Part shown: positions 7,977 through 14,364 of the stretch, piece by piece | Position numbering within the stretch: the first letter of the stretch is position 1 | How the letters are laid out: every line of letters begins with the position of its first letter | Origin: Candidatus Nanohalarchaeota archaeon | Lineage (GTDB): Archaea > EX4484-52 > B79-G9 | Direction: 5' to 3' | DNA length: 22,531 nt | Assembly (NCBI GenBank): GCA_030594795.1 | Contig: JAUVEK010000004.1 | Coordinates: forward strand, 1-22,531 | Position numbers and translations under genes: made by a program | The notes under the pieces: model-generated | Databases searched by the model: none | What the model was told of the DNA's origin: nothing | Seen by the model: only the letters and a program-made list of their open reading frames with translations

Positions 7977-8168
7977 ATGCCGAAGGTTTGTGTTGAAGTT
8001 CCAAAGGAGATTGTGGATGATGTGAATGCCCATGTGGGCGACGATAAAAAGTTTGTGAATTTTTCTGACGCTGTCCGGACAGCGCTCCGCAAGATGCTTG
8101 ACCAGCTTGATGAGATTGACAGGCGGCATGGAAGGTTGGTTTCCCCCCGAAAAGGGATGGAGGAATAG
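7977..8168 (+). CDS. Ribbon-helix-helix (CopG/NikR-like) DNA-binding protein
   Basis: Small regulator of 63 residues with the ribbon-helix-helix fold: a short beta strand (KVCVEVPKEI), a first helix (VDDVNAHV), and a second helix with the characteristic NFSDAVRTALRKML. The C-terminal tail is charged. GGTGAT lies directly ahead of tandem ATGs at 7974 and 7977; I chose the second. It ends 3 bases before the transporter gene, so the pair form an operon, and it may sense the transported compound or regulate its own operon. It could instead be the antitoxin of a toxin-antitoxin pair, but no toxin gene is adjacent. Confidence 0.8.
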   Translation: MPKVCVEVPKEIVDDVNAHVGDDKKFVNFSDAVRTALRKMLDQLDEIDRRHGRLVSPRKGMEE

Positions 8169-8171
8169 CAA

Positions 8172-8858
8172 ATGACTGAAATCTGGTTGATTCTGATCTG
8201 GATGCTTGTGACGCTCGCTCTTGGCTCTTTTTCTGCTTTTCTTGGCAAAAAATACGGTGTGGAGTACATCATTGCGACAATGGCAGCTCTTGTTGTTATT
8301 GCGAATGTTCTTGCCAATAAGATGGTGACTTTCTGGGATTTCACTGTGCCTGCTGCTGTGCTTGTTTATGCCACGTCTTTTTTGCTGACTGATGTCCTTT
8401 CAGAAAAGTGGGGGAAAGCAGAGGCGAGAAAGGCGGTCTGGGCAGGGTTTTATGCGAATGTTGTCCTAGCTGTTTCAGTTTTGATTGCAGTTAACTGGCA
8501 GTCTCCTGAGTTTGCTAAAGAGACTGGAGCCATGTTCAATACAGTTCTTGGGATGACCCCAAGAATAGTTGTGGCTTCCATGATAGCTTATCTTATCTCC
8601 CAGCATCATGATGTGATGGCTTTTCATTTCTGGAAGAAAAAGACAAAGGGCAGGTACCTGTGGTTCAGGAATAATGCGTCAACAGTTGTGAGCCAGCTGA
8701 TTGATTCTGTTTTGTTCATAACTATTGCTTTTTATGGTGTTATGCCTGTTGTGCCGCTGATATTCGGCCAGTGGGTTGTGAAAATGATTATTGCGGCGCT
8801 GGATACTCCTTTTTGCTATATTGCGTGCAGGATTGTCGAGAGGACGAAACAGAAATAG
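8172..8858 (+). CDS. YhhQ/VUT-family 7-deazaguanine precursor transporter (DUF165)
   Basis: Membrane transporter for queuosine/archaeosine precursors such as preQ0. The 228-residue protein has about six hydrophobic segments and diagnostic family stretches: FLLTDVLSEKWGKAEARKAVW in the first half, then SQHHDVMAFHFWKKKTKGR and RNNASTVVSQLIDS. In archaea preQ0 is the base that archaeal TGT inserts at position 15 of tRNA before conversion to archaeosine. It follows a ribbon-helix-helix regulator by 3 bases and precedes a tRNA gene whose mature D loop carries G15, the modified position. A TGT-like gene in the accessory region (14333-15559) could be a second consumer. Family assignment is firm; the exact substrate is inferred. 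Confidence 0.88.
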   Translation: MTEIWLILIWMLVTLALGSFSAFLGKKYGVEYIIATMAALVVIANVLANKMVTFWDFTVPAAVLVYATSFLLTDVLSEKWGKAEARKAVWAGFYANVVLAVSVLIAVNWQSPEFAKETGAMFNTVLGMTPRIVVASMIAYLISQHHDVMAFHFWKKKTKGRYLWFRNNASTVVSQLIDSVLFITIAFYGVMPVVPLIFGQWVVKMIIAALDTPFCYIACRIVERTKQK

Positions 8859-8864
8859 ATATTC

Positions 8865-8873
8865 TTTTTAATG
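8865..8873 (+). promoter_or_regulatory. TATA-like box for tRNA-Leu
   Basis: TTTTTAATG lies 25-33 bases before the first base of the tRNA (8898), the usual archaeal distance for transcription starting at or near the mature 5' end. Confidence 0.4.
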
Positions 8874-8920
8874 TTTGCGCCTATTATTTTATCCTGTGCA
8901 GGGGTCGCCAAGCTGGTCAA

Positions 8921-8965
8921 TGTCATTGAAACAGGGCTTTTGGCTTTGTTTGCTTTGGTGGCTAG
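8921..8965 (+). other. tRNA intron 1, D loop (position 21/22), 45 bases
   Basis: Removal joins GGTCAA to AGGC, the normal tRNA-Leu D arm. A full bulge-helix-bulge is present: exon helix GCT/GGC (8912-8914, 8967-8969), 3-base bulges AAT (8919-8921) and AGA (8964-8966), central 4-bp helix GGTC/GGCT (8915-8918, 8960-8963), and intron helix GTCA/TGGT (8922-8925, 8956-8959). Cleavage after the second bulge base gives exactly these ends. Confidence 0.88.
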
Positions 8966-8981
8966 AGGCGCTGGACTCAAG

Positions 8982-9040
8982 AAGTTGCTTAAGATGTGTC
9001 TTGAGTGCTGAGCATGCTTTGCGTGCGATGATTTTAAGAA
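8982..9040 (+). other. tRNA intron 2, anticodon loop (position 37/38), 59 bases
   Basis: At the canonical archaeal intron site. The central helix CTCA/TAAG (8976-8979, 9035-9038) has one C-A mismatch, so this is a relaxed BHB. The intron folds into two hairpins: CTTAAGA with TCTTGAG (8988-8994, 8999-9005) and GCATGC with GCGTGC (9012-9017, 9021-9026). Confidence 0.85.
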
Positions 9041-9071
9041 ATCCAGTCTCGCAGGAGTTCGAGGGTTCGAA

Positions 9072-9112
9072 TTTCGCAAAAGCACAGAGTTTCATTGCTT
9101 TGCGGATGAAAA
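9072..9112 (+). other. tRNA intron 3, T loop (position 59/60), 41 bases
   Basis: Removal restores loop TTCGAAT and the T stem. A perfect BHB is present: exon helix GGG/CCC (9063-9065, 9114-9116), bulges AAT (9070-9072) and AAT (9111-9113), central helix TTCG/TGAA (9066-9069, 9107-9110) and an 8-bp intron helix TTCGCAAA with TTTGCGGA (9073-9080, 9099-9106). Confidence 0.9.
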
Positions 9113-9129
9113 TCCCTTCCCCTGCACTA

Positions 9130-9135
9130 TTTTTT
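9130..9135 (+). terminator. T-run terminator after tRNA-Leu
   Basis: Six consecutive T begin 4 bases after the discriminator base, the usual archaeal termination signal after a tRNA gene. From here to 9245 I see no further gene. Confidence 0.5.
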
Positions 9136-9245
9136 CTGTTGTTGTGACGGGCACTATCCCCCTTGGTTGTTTGGATGATTCGTCCTCAACCCACATTTTT
9201 TTGTTTCCTGTTGTCAGGTGACACGTGTTGTCAGGACAGAGCTTA

Positions 9246-9560
9246 TTATTCCGTGGTTATTTCAAGTTCGTTTCCTGTCAGGGGCTCGATTATTTTGCCG
9301 CATTTCGGGCATCTTATGAAGTGGACATGGCCCGGGATGTCGATAGTGCCCTCGAATCCGCATGCGCATTTTGAGGTTACCGGCACCTGCTCTATTTCAA
9401 TGTCTATTTGCTCAAGGGGAGTGCCTTCTACCTGTGTTTTGAATATGTCGAGAATTCTTGATTTTTCGCCCCTCATCATTCCCAGCTTTATTCTTGCTTT
9501 TTTCGGGGCTTTTTCTTCCAGGGTCTTTATGATTGCTTCGACTGCGGATTGTTCATGCAT
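9246..9560 (-). CDS. hypA: Hydrogenase nickel incorporation protein HypA
   Basis: Nickel chaperone for [NiFe] hydrogenase maturation. The 104-residue protein starts MHE, with His2 the known nickel ligand. The zinc-binding site is C65-x-C67 and C84-x-x-C87. The first pair is CxC rather than the usual CxxC, a small oddity. Length is slightly shorter than many HypA. A TATA-like box centred about 26 bases upstream of the ATG fits a leaderless transcript and is shared with the divergent operon that contains the hydrogenase protease. HypA normally hands nickel to HypB and then the large subunit; HypB and the large subunit are outside the window. Confidence 0.92.
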   Translation of the reverse strand: MHEQSAVEAIIKTLEEKAPKKARIKLGMMRGEKSRILDIFKTQVEGTPLEQIDIEIEQVPVTSKCACGFEGTIDIPGHVHFIRCPKCGKIIEPLTGNELEITTE

Positions 9561-9578
9561 GGCTTTTTTTTGGTTTGA

Positions 9579-9592
9579 TAATTATATATATG
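9579..9592. promoter_or_regulatory. Shared bidirectional TATA box between hypA and the hycI operon
   Basis: TAATTATATATATG is almost symmetric. Its centre lies about 26 bases from the hypA ATG (9560) and about 27 bases from the ATG at 9613 on the other strand. One TATA element could therefore drive two leaderless transcripts for hydrogenase maturation genes. Confidence 0.5.
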
Positions 9593-9612
9593 AGTGTGGC
9601 TGAAGTAATATC

Positions 9613-9996
9613 ATGGGATTTTTGAAGGATGTTCTGGAGTACGGGCAGGAGCAGGGATATAGGAAGAGTGATAATGTCCATGTTTTTGGCGGTGCTGCCG
9701 GTATTGTTTCGATAGTTTCAGGTATTGTTGTGTACTTGATGGTTTTGCCTTTGAATGTGGCTGAGCATATTCGCGTGCTTGGACTTGTGTGGGTTGTTTT
9801 CGGGCTGCTTTGCTTTTATGCGCTTTATGTGTTTGAGTATGAGGACAGGAGGAGAGGCGGCAGGATACTTGCTCTTTTAGGCATTTTGGGGTTCCTGGCC
9901 GGATGTGGGTTTTTCCTTGGTTCTTTGATGATGTTTTTTTCCGGGCTGCTTGCGATTAAGTATTCGGTGCGCAGGATCGGGGAGAAGTTGTGCTAG
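9613..9996 (+). CDS. Four-helix membrane protein of unknown function, next to hycI
   Basis: I do not recognise this 127-residue family. About four hydrophobic segments are visible (roughly 26-46, 54-73, 84-99, 101-116), with basic and acidic residues between the second and third (EYEDRRRGGR). The N-terminal 22 residues are polar. It is the first gene after the bidirectional promoter and ends 1 base before the hydrogenase protease start, so the two are co-transcribed. A role in hydrogenase assembly is suggested only by this position. Confidence 0.75.
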   Translation: MGFLKDVLEYGQEQGYRKSDNVHVFGGAAGIVSIVSGIVVYLMVLPLNVAEHIRVLGLVWVVFGLLCFYALYVFEYEDRRRGGRILALLGILGFLAGCGFFLGSLMMFFSGLLAIKYSVRRIGEKLC

Positions 9997-9997
9997 C

Positions 9998-10447
9998 ATG
10001 GTTCTTATGAGATGCGTGGTGTGCGGTGTCGGGAACAGGTTGCGCGGTGATGATGCAGTCGGGCCTGTTGTTGTTGAGAAATTGCGGGAGAGGTTCAGCT
10101 CGAGTGATGATTTGCTTTTTATTGACTGCGGGAGTGCGCCAGAGAATTTTTTGTCGAAGATTAAGAAGTTTGGACCCTCAAAGGTTGTTGTTGTTGATGC
10201 TGTTGAGCTTGGCAGGGATGCCGGCGCTGTCGAGGTTGTTGATACTTCAAGGATTAAGGGGTTCCTGCATTCCACACATCAGTTGCCGTTATCGCTTTTT
10301 GTTGGCTATCTTGAGAAAGGCGGCAGGTGCAAGATTGTTTTTGTGGGTGTGCAGCCAAAAGCGGTCGGGTTTGGGGTTGCGCTGAGCAGGGAGTGCGAGG
10401 GTGCAATCGACAGGGCTGTTGAGGTTGTTTCTCTGATGATTGAGTGA
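9998..10447 (+). CDS. hycI: Hydrogenase maturation endopeptidase HycI/HyaD (M52 family)
   Basis: Nickel-dependent protease that removes the C-terminal peptide of the hydrogenase large subunit after nickel insertion. The protein is about 149 residues, normal for the family. GVGNRLRGDDAVGP near the N terminus carries the conserved first acidic metal ligand, VVVDAVELG carries the second, and STHQLPLSLF carries the conserved histidine region. The frame opens earlier (9950), but the upstream part overlaps the preceding gene; I chose ATG at 9998, with ATG at 10007 as alternative. It fits with hypA on the other strand and the group 4 hydrogenase genes at the window start. Confidence 0.9.
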   Translation: MVLMRCVVCGVGNRLRGDDAVGPVVVEKLRERFSSSDDLLFIDCGSAPENFLSKIKKFGPSKVVVVDAVELGRDAGAVEVVDTSRIKGFLHSTHQLPLSLFVGYLEKGGRCKIVFVGVQPKAVGFGVALSRECEGAIDRAVEVVSLMIE

Positions 10448-10547
10448 GTGTTTATTGTGCTGCGCTGATTATTTTTGCTTCGCAGATGTATCACGAGGAG
10501 TTCAGTTATCTGCCTGTGTTTAAAAAGATGTGAGTGTATGAAATATT

Positions 10548-10871
10548 ATGGATATCTTTACTCTTGGGGCTGTTGCGGTTCTCGGGATTCTTTTGATAAC
10601 CACGCTGCCGCTTTATTTTGCAGTCAGGTTCCTGGGCGGGGAAGCGTCGATTTTTAAGGTTATTGCCGCAAATATTGTTGTCGGGGTTATTTATTTTTTT
10701 GTGCCTTCACTGTTTGCGTTTGTTCTGCTTTTATTTGTCTACAAGATGATGTTTGACTTGTCGTGGTTTGGTGCTTTTTGCGCATGGATAATACAGTTCA
10801 TTGTTGGTGCGCTGCTTGTTTTTGGCGCAATTCTCTTTCTGCCGGGAATTTCTTTTCCTGGATTATATTAA
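10548..10871 (+). CDS. Small hydrophobic membrane protein, unknown
   Basis: A 107-residue protein that is nearly all hydrophobic, with three or four membrane segments (about 5-27, 36-50, 52-68, 75-101). I do not recognise the family. TTTAAAAAG lies about 25 bases ahead of the ATG, so it is probably a leaderless transcript separate from hycI, 100 bases upstream. It converges with the coiled-coil protein gene. Third-position G/T preference matches the other resident plus-strand genes, which supports it being a real gene. Confidence 0.65.
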   Translation: MDIFTLGAVAVLGILLITTLPLYFAVRFLGGEASIFKVIAANIVVGVIYFFVPSLFAFVLLLFVYKMMFDLSWFGAFCAWIIQFIVGALLVFGAILFLPGISFPGLY

Positions 10872-10959
10872 GAAGCTAGGAGAGGTCCGGAACCGTGTAT
10901 TAATTAGGGTACAATTTATTACCACATTGCTTTGAGAAGTAATTGATTTGACGCATGTT

Positions 10960-11490
10960 TCAGTCAACGTCTTCCAGTTCGTCTTTGAGGCGCTCGAGTG
11001 TCCTGTGAAGGTCTGAAACGTCGCTTGCGGGGCCGAGGTCAACTCCTTCTGTCGGAATTTCAAGTCCTTCAGGCATAGTCAGTTTTGCTTCCACATCTGA
11101 AAGTTTTGCATCAAGGGTGTCAAGATGAGAGTCCAGTCTCTCGATTGCTTCTGCTTTTAGTTTCTCAGCTTTTCCCAGTAAAGAAATTGTCTCAGCAATT
11201 GATTTGATATCTCTTTTCGCTTCAATCAGCTCTTTTGCAACTTCTGTATGCTCGTCTATTTTTACGAAAAGCTCGGTCTCTACCTGCGTTTTTGGTTTTG
11301 GGTGCTCTTTTGGCTCTATCAGGTTATTGACAGGTGCGCTTACAGGCGGCATATTCAGGGGGGTGGACATAATCTTTTCTTCCTGCTTTTGGGCCGCAGT
11401 ATTTTGAGGTTCAGGGCTTCCTGCGGTTCCGAGCCCGACAACGCCTCTTAAGCGGTTTATGTCACTTTCTGTTAATCTCTCTGGCGGCAT
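10960..11490 (-). CDS. Coiled-coil protein, unknown
   Basis: A 176-residue soluble protein from ATG at 11490. The N-terminal segment (MPPERLTESDINRLRGVVGLG) is followed by a Gln/Pro-rich linker (about 25-75), then a long heptad-like helix (about 80-140, with KAEKLKAEAIERLDSHLDTLDAKLS) and an acidic C terminus (LERLKDELEDVD). The frame continues 24 codons upstream, but TTTATAAA lies about 25-30 bases before this ATG, so I take it as a leaderless start. The family is not recognised. The layout, a short N-terminal motif, flexible linker and coiled coil, suggests an adaptor or oligomerising protein. Confidence 0.7.
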   Translation of the reverse strand: MPPERLTESDINRLRGVVGLGTAGSPEPQNTAAQKQEEKIMSTPLNMPPVSAPVNNLIEPKEHPKPKTQVETELFVKIDEHTEVAKELIEAKRDIKSIAETISLLGKAEKLKAEAIERLDSHLDTLDAKLSDVEAKLTMPEGLEIPTEGVDLGPASDVSDLHRTLERLKDELEDVD

Positions 11491-11562
11491 TTTTAATAAT
11501 TGGAAGCCAATGTTTATAAAAGTTAGAGTAAATTCAGTAGTTCCGAAAGTAACCCAAACCAT

Positions 11563-11725
11563 CTAAAAATAGGGTGAAATCATACAAATTCACGATGCGA
11601 ACCCCAGAAAAATAACCTCAAAAAATGCAAAATTCCGGTGAAAGTACCATATATTTGCGATTTTTAAGAAAAACGGCATGCTTGCCACTATCATAATCAA
11701 ATTTCAAAACCAATTTCAGAAGTCG
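11563..11725. other. Gene-free flank downstream of the transposase
   Basis: Non-coding stretch between the coiled-coil gene promoter and the transposase stop. It probably contains the left end of the insertion sequence, but I see no clear inverted repeat matching the right flank. Confidence 0.3.
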
Positions 11726-13282
11726 TCATGATGGCTCGAAAATCAGGCATAAGATCGTGCCAAATAATTTCGCAGTGATGAGTGGCACTTCAGAAACCTT
11801 TTTCAGTAAAGAACTGCTGATAAGCATATTGATAATTACCCACAGATTATAGAGTAATGTTGAAAATAGGAAGTAAAAGAGCCTTACTATGTAATTCTTT
11901 GATGTTGTGTTTGCCCTGAACCCCTTCTTTACTCGATAGCTGGTCTCAACACCCCATCTTTTACCGTAAAGACCAAACAATCTCTCTGACAGGTCGGCTT
12001 CACCCTCATTGATGTCAAGATTCGTTGCAAAGGGTATTTTGCCTTTCTTGCTTTTTTTGCTCTCAAGGATTACAAGATTAAAGTCAGCATATCTTGAGCC
12101 TTTACCCATCCGATAATCAGTCACAACACTGTGTACTGGCAGGCTCTCGCTGAGTCTTGCTATATCCTTGTTTTCTATAGCCGGCATAAGAAATTTCAAT
12201 TTAAGCTTCTTTAGAGTATTGATGACATCTATGGTAAAGAATCCCCTGTCCACATAGATTTTCCTGATAATGATTTTCCCTTTGGAGTATTCTATTAATT
12301 TTTGCACCACCCGTTCTTTGCTGTTAAACTTTCCGACAGGCAAAGCCAATAGTGTAAATCTTTCGCCGGCTTCAACTATGTTAATGGTTGCAAACCTAAA
12401 GCAGTGGGAAGTGCCTCTTTCAGGTTCTCTCTCCACGACCATAAGGTCATTCTTGTCGCCATAATAAAACCAGTCTGTAAAATCGATTGCAACGTCAACT
12501 TTTCTTTTCTGAAAAACATTAGCTTTTTTTGCAATTTTGTAAACAACTTCAAATACTTTCACAAACATCTCTTCTACAGCTTTTATGTCTTCGTATTTCT
12601 TAATATGGTAGAGCAAAGTGTCAGCATCAGGTACCTTGTGGGTGGTGGTTTCTTTGAATGTCTTTGACCCATTTTCCGTGAAGTCCTTTGTCATGGCTAT
12701 ATGAACTAGTAAGTCCAGAAAATTCTTTTTCTTGTAAATCGTGTTGTGGTGTAGGTTAAGATTGATGTGTGGATAAATCTTCTTTTTGACAAACCTACAC
12801 AGTTCACGGATCTTCCTGTCTTTCCTGTTGTGAAATGTTCTCTTCGTGCCCCTCTTCTTAGGTTTCCTTGATTTAAGAATTTCTGTGTCAAACACGATGC
12901 CAAACTTTTCTGCAACAGTTTCTATTTTTTTAACTATCAAATCAATTGTGATTTTTGTTTCCTTGTCCAATATGTGATTCATGAAGTGGCTAACAGTTCG
13001 CTGGTCTGGGATTGACTTCCTCTTACCAGAAAAACCCAAATTTGACGCATCTTCCTTATTGTTTTTCAAGTGCTTCGTAAGTTGTGTCTGATACTTAATT
13101 CCTTTCAATTTCATGAACATAGTAGCCTTTATCATTGCTGTGTTTGAGAACTTGATGTACCTATAATCTTTCGCTATCCTATCGATTTTCAGTTCCTTAA
13201 GATAGCTTGAAATACTGATACAGTCCTGCCCTTTGAAGGCTAAAAAAGACTTATAAATGTTCTTTTCGATATACTTATTCAT
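11726..13282 (-). CDS. IS4-superfamily (ISH3-like) DDE transposase
   Basis: Transposase of 518 residues that appears intact. The likely catalytic triad is D267 (in VAIDFTDW), D345 (in IYVDRGFF) and E446 (in YGKRWGVETSYR). The last has the Y-x2-R-x3-E pattern of IS4-type enzymes and is followed by a basic K/R-rich stretch and a hydrophobic C-terminal region. The N-terminal 110 residues resemble the helical region before the catalytic domain, and a basic segment (SRKPKKRGTKR) may bind DNA. ATG at 13282 is preferred; a GTG at 13309 is possible. I could not find convincing terminal inverted repeats or target duplications by eye. It marks the left boundary of the accessory region. Confidence 0.88.
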   Translation of the reverse strand: MNKYIEKNIYKSFLAFKGQDCISISSYLKELKIDRIAKDYRYIKFSNTAMIKATMFMKLKGIKYQTQLTKHLKNNKEDASNLGFSGKRKSIPDQRTVSHFMNHILDKETKITIDLIVKKIETVAEKFGIVFDTEILKSRKPKKRGTKRTFHNRKDRKIRELCRFVKKKIYPHINLNLHHNTIYKKKNFLDLLVHIAMTKDFTENGSKTFKETTTHKVPDADTLLYHIKKYEDIKAVEEMFVKVFEVVYKIAKKANVFQKRKVDVAIDFTDWFYYGDKNDLMVVEREPERGTSHCFRFATINIVEAGERFTLLALPVGKFNSKERVVQKLIEYSKGKIIIRKIYVDRGFFTIDVINTLKKLKLKFLMPAIENKDIARLSESLPVHSVVTDYRMGKGSRYADFNLVILESKKSKKGKIPFATNLDINEGEADLSERLFGLYGKRWGVETSYRVKKGFRANTTSKNYIVRLFYFLFSTLLYNLWVIINMLISSSLLKKVSEVPLITAKLFGTILCLIFEPS

Positions 13283-13316
13283 GGGGTTTGGTTTCTGCAC
13301 GGGAATCACTCTCCAC

Positions 13317-13353
13317 GACCAAAGGGTGGGACGCTAAATCACGCCCTTTGGTC
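13317..13353. repeat. Inverted repeat upstream of the transposase
   Basis: GACCAAAGGG at 13317-13326 pairs with CCCTTTGGTC at 13344-13353, a 10-bp perfect stem with a 17-base loop. It lies just ahead of the transposase gene and would form a leader hairpin on its mRNA. On the + strand it is followed by a T-rich stretch. It may block read-through transcription into the element, or be a transposase binding site. Confidence 0.6.
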
Positions 13354-13561
13354 TTTATTATTAGTTATGAAATATTCCATAACATTGATGAATTCTCACA
13401 TATCTGTACTCTTTTGCCTCTTTTCATTTGTACTTTACTCATTTGATTTAAATATTCTATTTACTTATTATATAAGTTATATACTTATAGATTGCGTATG
13501 TTTATAAATCTTTCGGTTTTCTTACGATACTATTATATATATGTATATCCATTGTATATAC

Positions 13562-13741
13562 ATGAGAGTGTCTGTCCTAGAAAAAGGTACTCTGAAAATG
13601 GAGATTGATGCATTTGCCATTGGAGAGGGAATTGTGAAAGAATTCGGCAATAGTGCACATACTCTTATTTCTAGAAAATTCGTTGGAGAGCGAGTCTTGA
13701 TCATCCCTATTAAAAAATGCCTTAATCAGAGAAGAGATTGA
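13562..13741 (+). CDS. DUF2080-like transposase-associated small protein
   Basis: A 59-residue protein containing VKEFGNSAHTLISRKFVGERVLII. This resembles the GNSAH...P-K-x-x-G-x-x-V pattern of the archaeal DUF2080 family found beside transposases, which is distantly AbrB-like. I chose ATG at 13562; a TATA-like TATATATATG lies about 25 bases upstream, giving a leaderless start, although the frame opens earlier. Its stop overlaps the next start by one base (TGATG). Function is not established; a DNA-binding role is likely. Confidence 0.6.
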   Translation: MRVSVLEKGTLKMEIDAFAIGEGIVKEFGNSAHTLISRKFVGERVLIIPIKKCLNQRRD

Positions 13742-14037
13742 TGAGAATGATGTCACAACTTACAGAATGGGAAATACGAAACAAGCAATTATGTAATGAA
13801 ATAGACGAGTTCATAGATTCGTTTATTTGTCCTATTTGCTCAGAACGATCTATAGAGGAACTGAAAAAACGAGGGTATAATGTTTATGAAGACGGCACTT
13901 TCGATTGCCCACACCAACTCAATGCACTTGAGCAACATTTTGGCAATAGGGTGAATAATCAAATGGCATTTCTTTGGAGAGAATACAAAAAAGAACATCT
14001 GCATTCTATTTCTGTCCCACAACCAAAAGATTTATAA
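13741..14037 (+). CDS. Small Cys-containing protein, unknown
   Basis: A 98-residue soluble protein starting MRMMSQLTEWEIRNK. It contains FICPICSE (CxxC) and a later DCPH, which together could bind zinc through three Cys and a His. It is translationally coupled to the preceding DUF2080-like gene by a one-base overlap. I do not recognise the family. ATGs at 13750 and 13753 are possible starts. Confidence 0.6.
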   Translation: MRMMSQLTEWEIRNKQLCNEIDEFIDSFICPICSERSIEELKKRGYNVYEDGTFDCPHQLNALEQHFGNRVNNQMAFLWREYKKEHLHSISVPQPKDL

Positions 14038-14082
14038 ATGTTGTTAACTTATTTAATAAGTATTACGTTAATTTGTGGTATT

Positions 14083-14364
14083 ATGGGGACGGGGGTACTT
14101 CCAAAATGGATTACAAAACGCTATGCGATATTATGGCAAAAGTATCGTTCTGACGAGTTCACTTACGAGGATGCGAAAAGCACCCTTGGTGGTGGCGAGT
14201 TTTTAAATGTAGTCCTCTCGGAACTGCGAAGGAATGGTTGGCTTACGGTGAGGCTGAATCCTGCGGACTCAAGGAAACGCATATATCAATTAAAAATGCC
14301 TGATAATATTTTCCGTGAAATAAATACAGAGGGTGATAAAGACGACATACGAGATAATTCCTGA
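14083..14364 (+). CDS. Winged-helix-type DNA-binding protein
   Basis: A 93-residue protein. The segment TYEDAKSTLGGGEFLNVVLSELRRNGWLTVRLNPADSRKRIYQLK has the form of a winged helix: recognition helix, then a wing with a basic turn. I chose ATG at 14083 because TTATTTAATAAG sits about 27 bases ahead. An ATG at 14038 would add a hydrophobic N-terminal segment and is less likely. It overlaps the following TGT-like gene by 32 bases, so the two are co-expressed and it may regulate that gene. A similar winged-helix gene is at the window end. Confidence 0.6.
   Translation: MGTGVLPKWITKRYAILWQKYRSDEFTYEDAKSTLGGGEFLNVVLSELRRNGWLTVRLNPADSRKRIYQLKMPDNIFREINTEGDKDDIRDNS

Larger units (their letters stand above)
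8898..9126 (+). tRNA. tRNA-Leu(CAA) with three BHB introns
   Basis: Exons are 8898-8920, 8966-8981, 9041-9071 and 9113-9126, giving an 84-base type II tRNA. The acceptor stem pairs GCAGGGG (8898-8904) with CCCCTGC (9119-9125) perfectly, and A9126 is the discriminator. The D stem pairs GCC (8907-8909) with GGC (8967-8969). The anticodon stem pairs CTGGA (8971-8975) with TCCAG (9042-9046), and the loop is C-T-CAA-G-A with anticodon CAA, Leu. The long variable arm has CTC/GAG (9048-9050, 9055-9057). The T stem pairs GAGGG (9061-9065) with CCCTT (9114-9118) around TTCGAA plus T. No CCA is encoded. Introns interrupt at positions 21/22, 37/38 and 59/60. The unspliced gene would defeat simple tRNA searches. 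Every arm closes only when all three introns are removed, so confidence is high. Confidence 0.93.

Noticed and set aside
9008..9034. Possible box C/D guide RNA inside tRNA intron 2 (CTGA and GATGAT present)
   Set aside because: The boxes are incomplete and in the wrong order for a C/D RNA; the hairpins explain the segment better.
8875..9147. Open frames of 67-90 residues on both strands across the tRNA locus
   Set aside because: The stretch folds fully into an intron-containing tRNA, and the frames have no ribosome binding site or family resemblance.
9127..9196. Minus-strand frame from ATG 9196 with an AGGA upstream, reading into the tRNA
   Set aside because: It would end inside the antisense of the tRNA exons, so the 3' part is explained by the tRNA; coding is unlikely.
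10444..10536. GTG-started frame of about 30 residues between hycI and the small membrane protein
   Set aside because: No ribosome binding site, rare start and overlap with the hycI end; the TATA-like box for the next gene lies inside it.
11540..13560. Terminal inverted repeats of the insertion sequence
   Set aside because: The best match by eye (AAGAAAA followed by a C/G stretch near 11670 and, inverted, near 13515) is short and imperfect, too weak to define ends.
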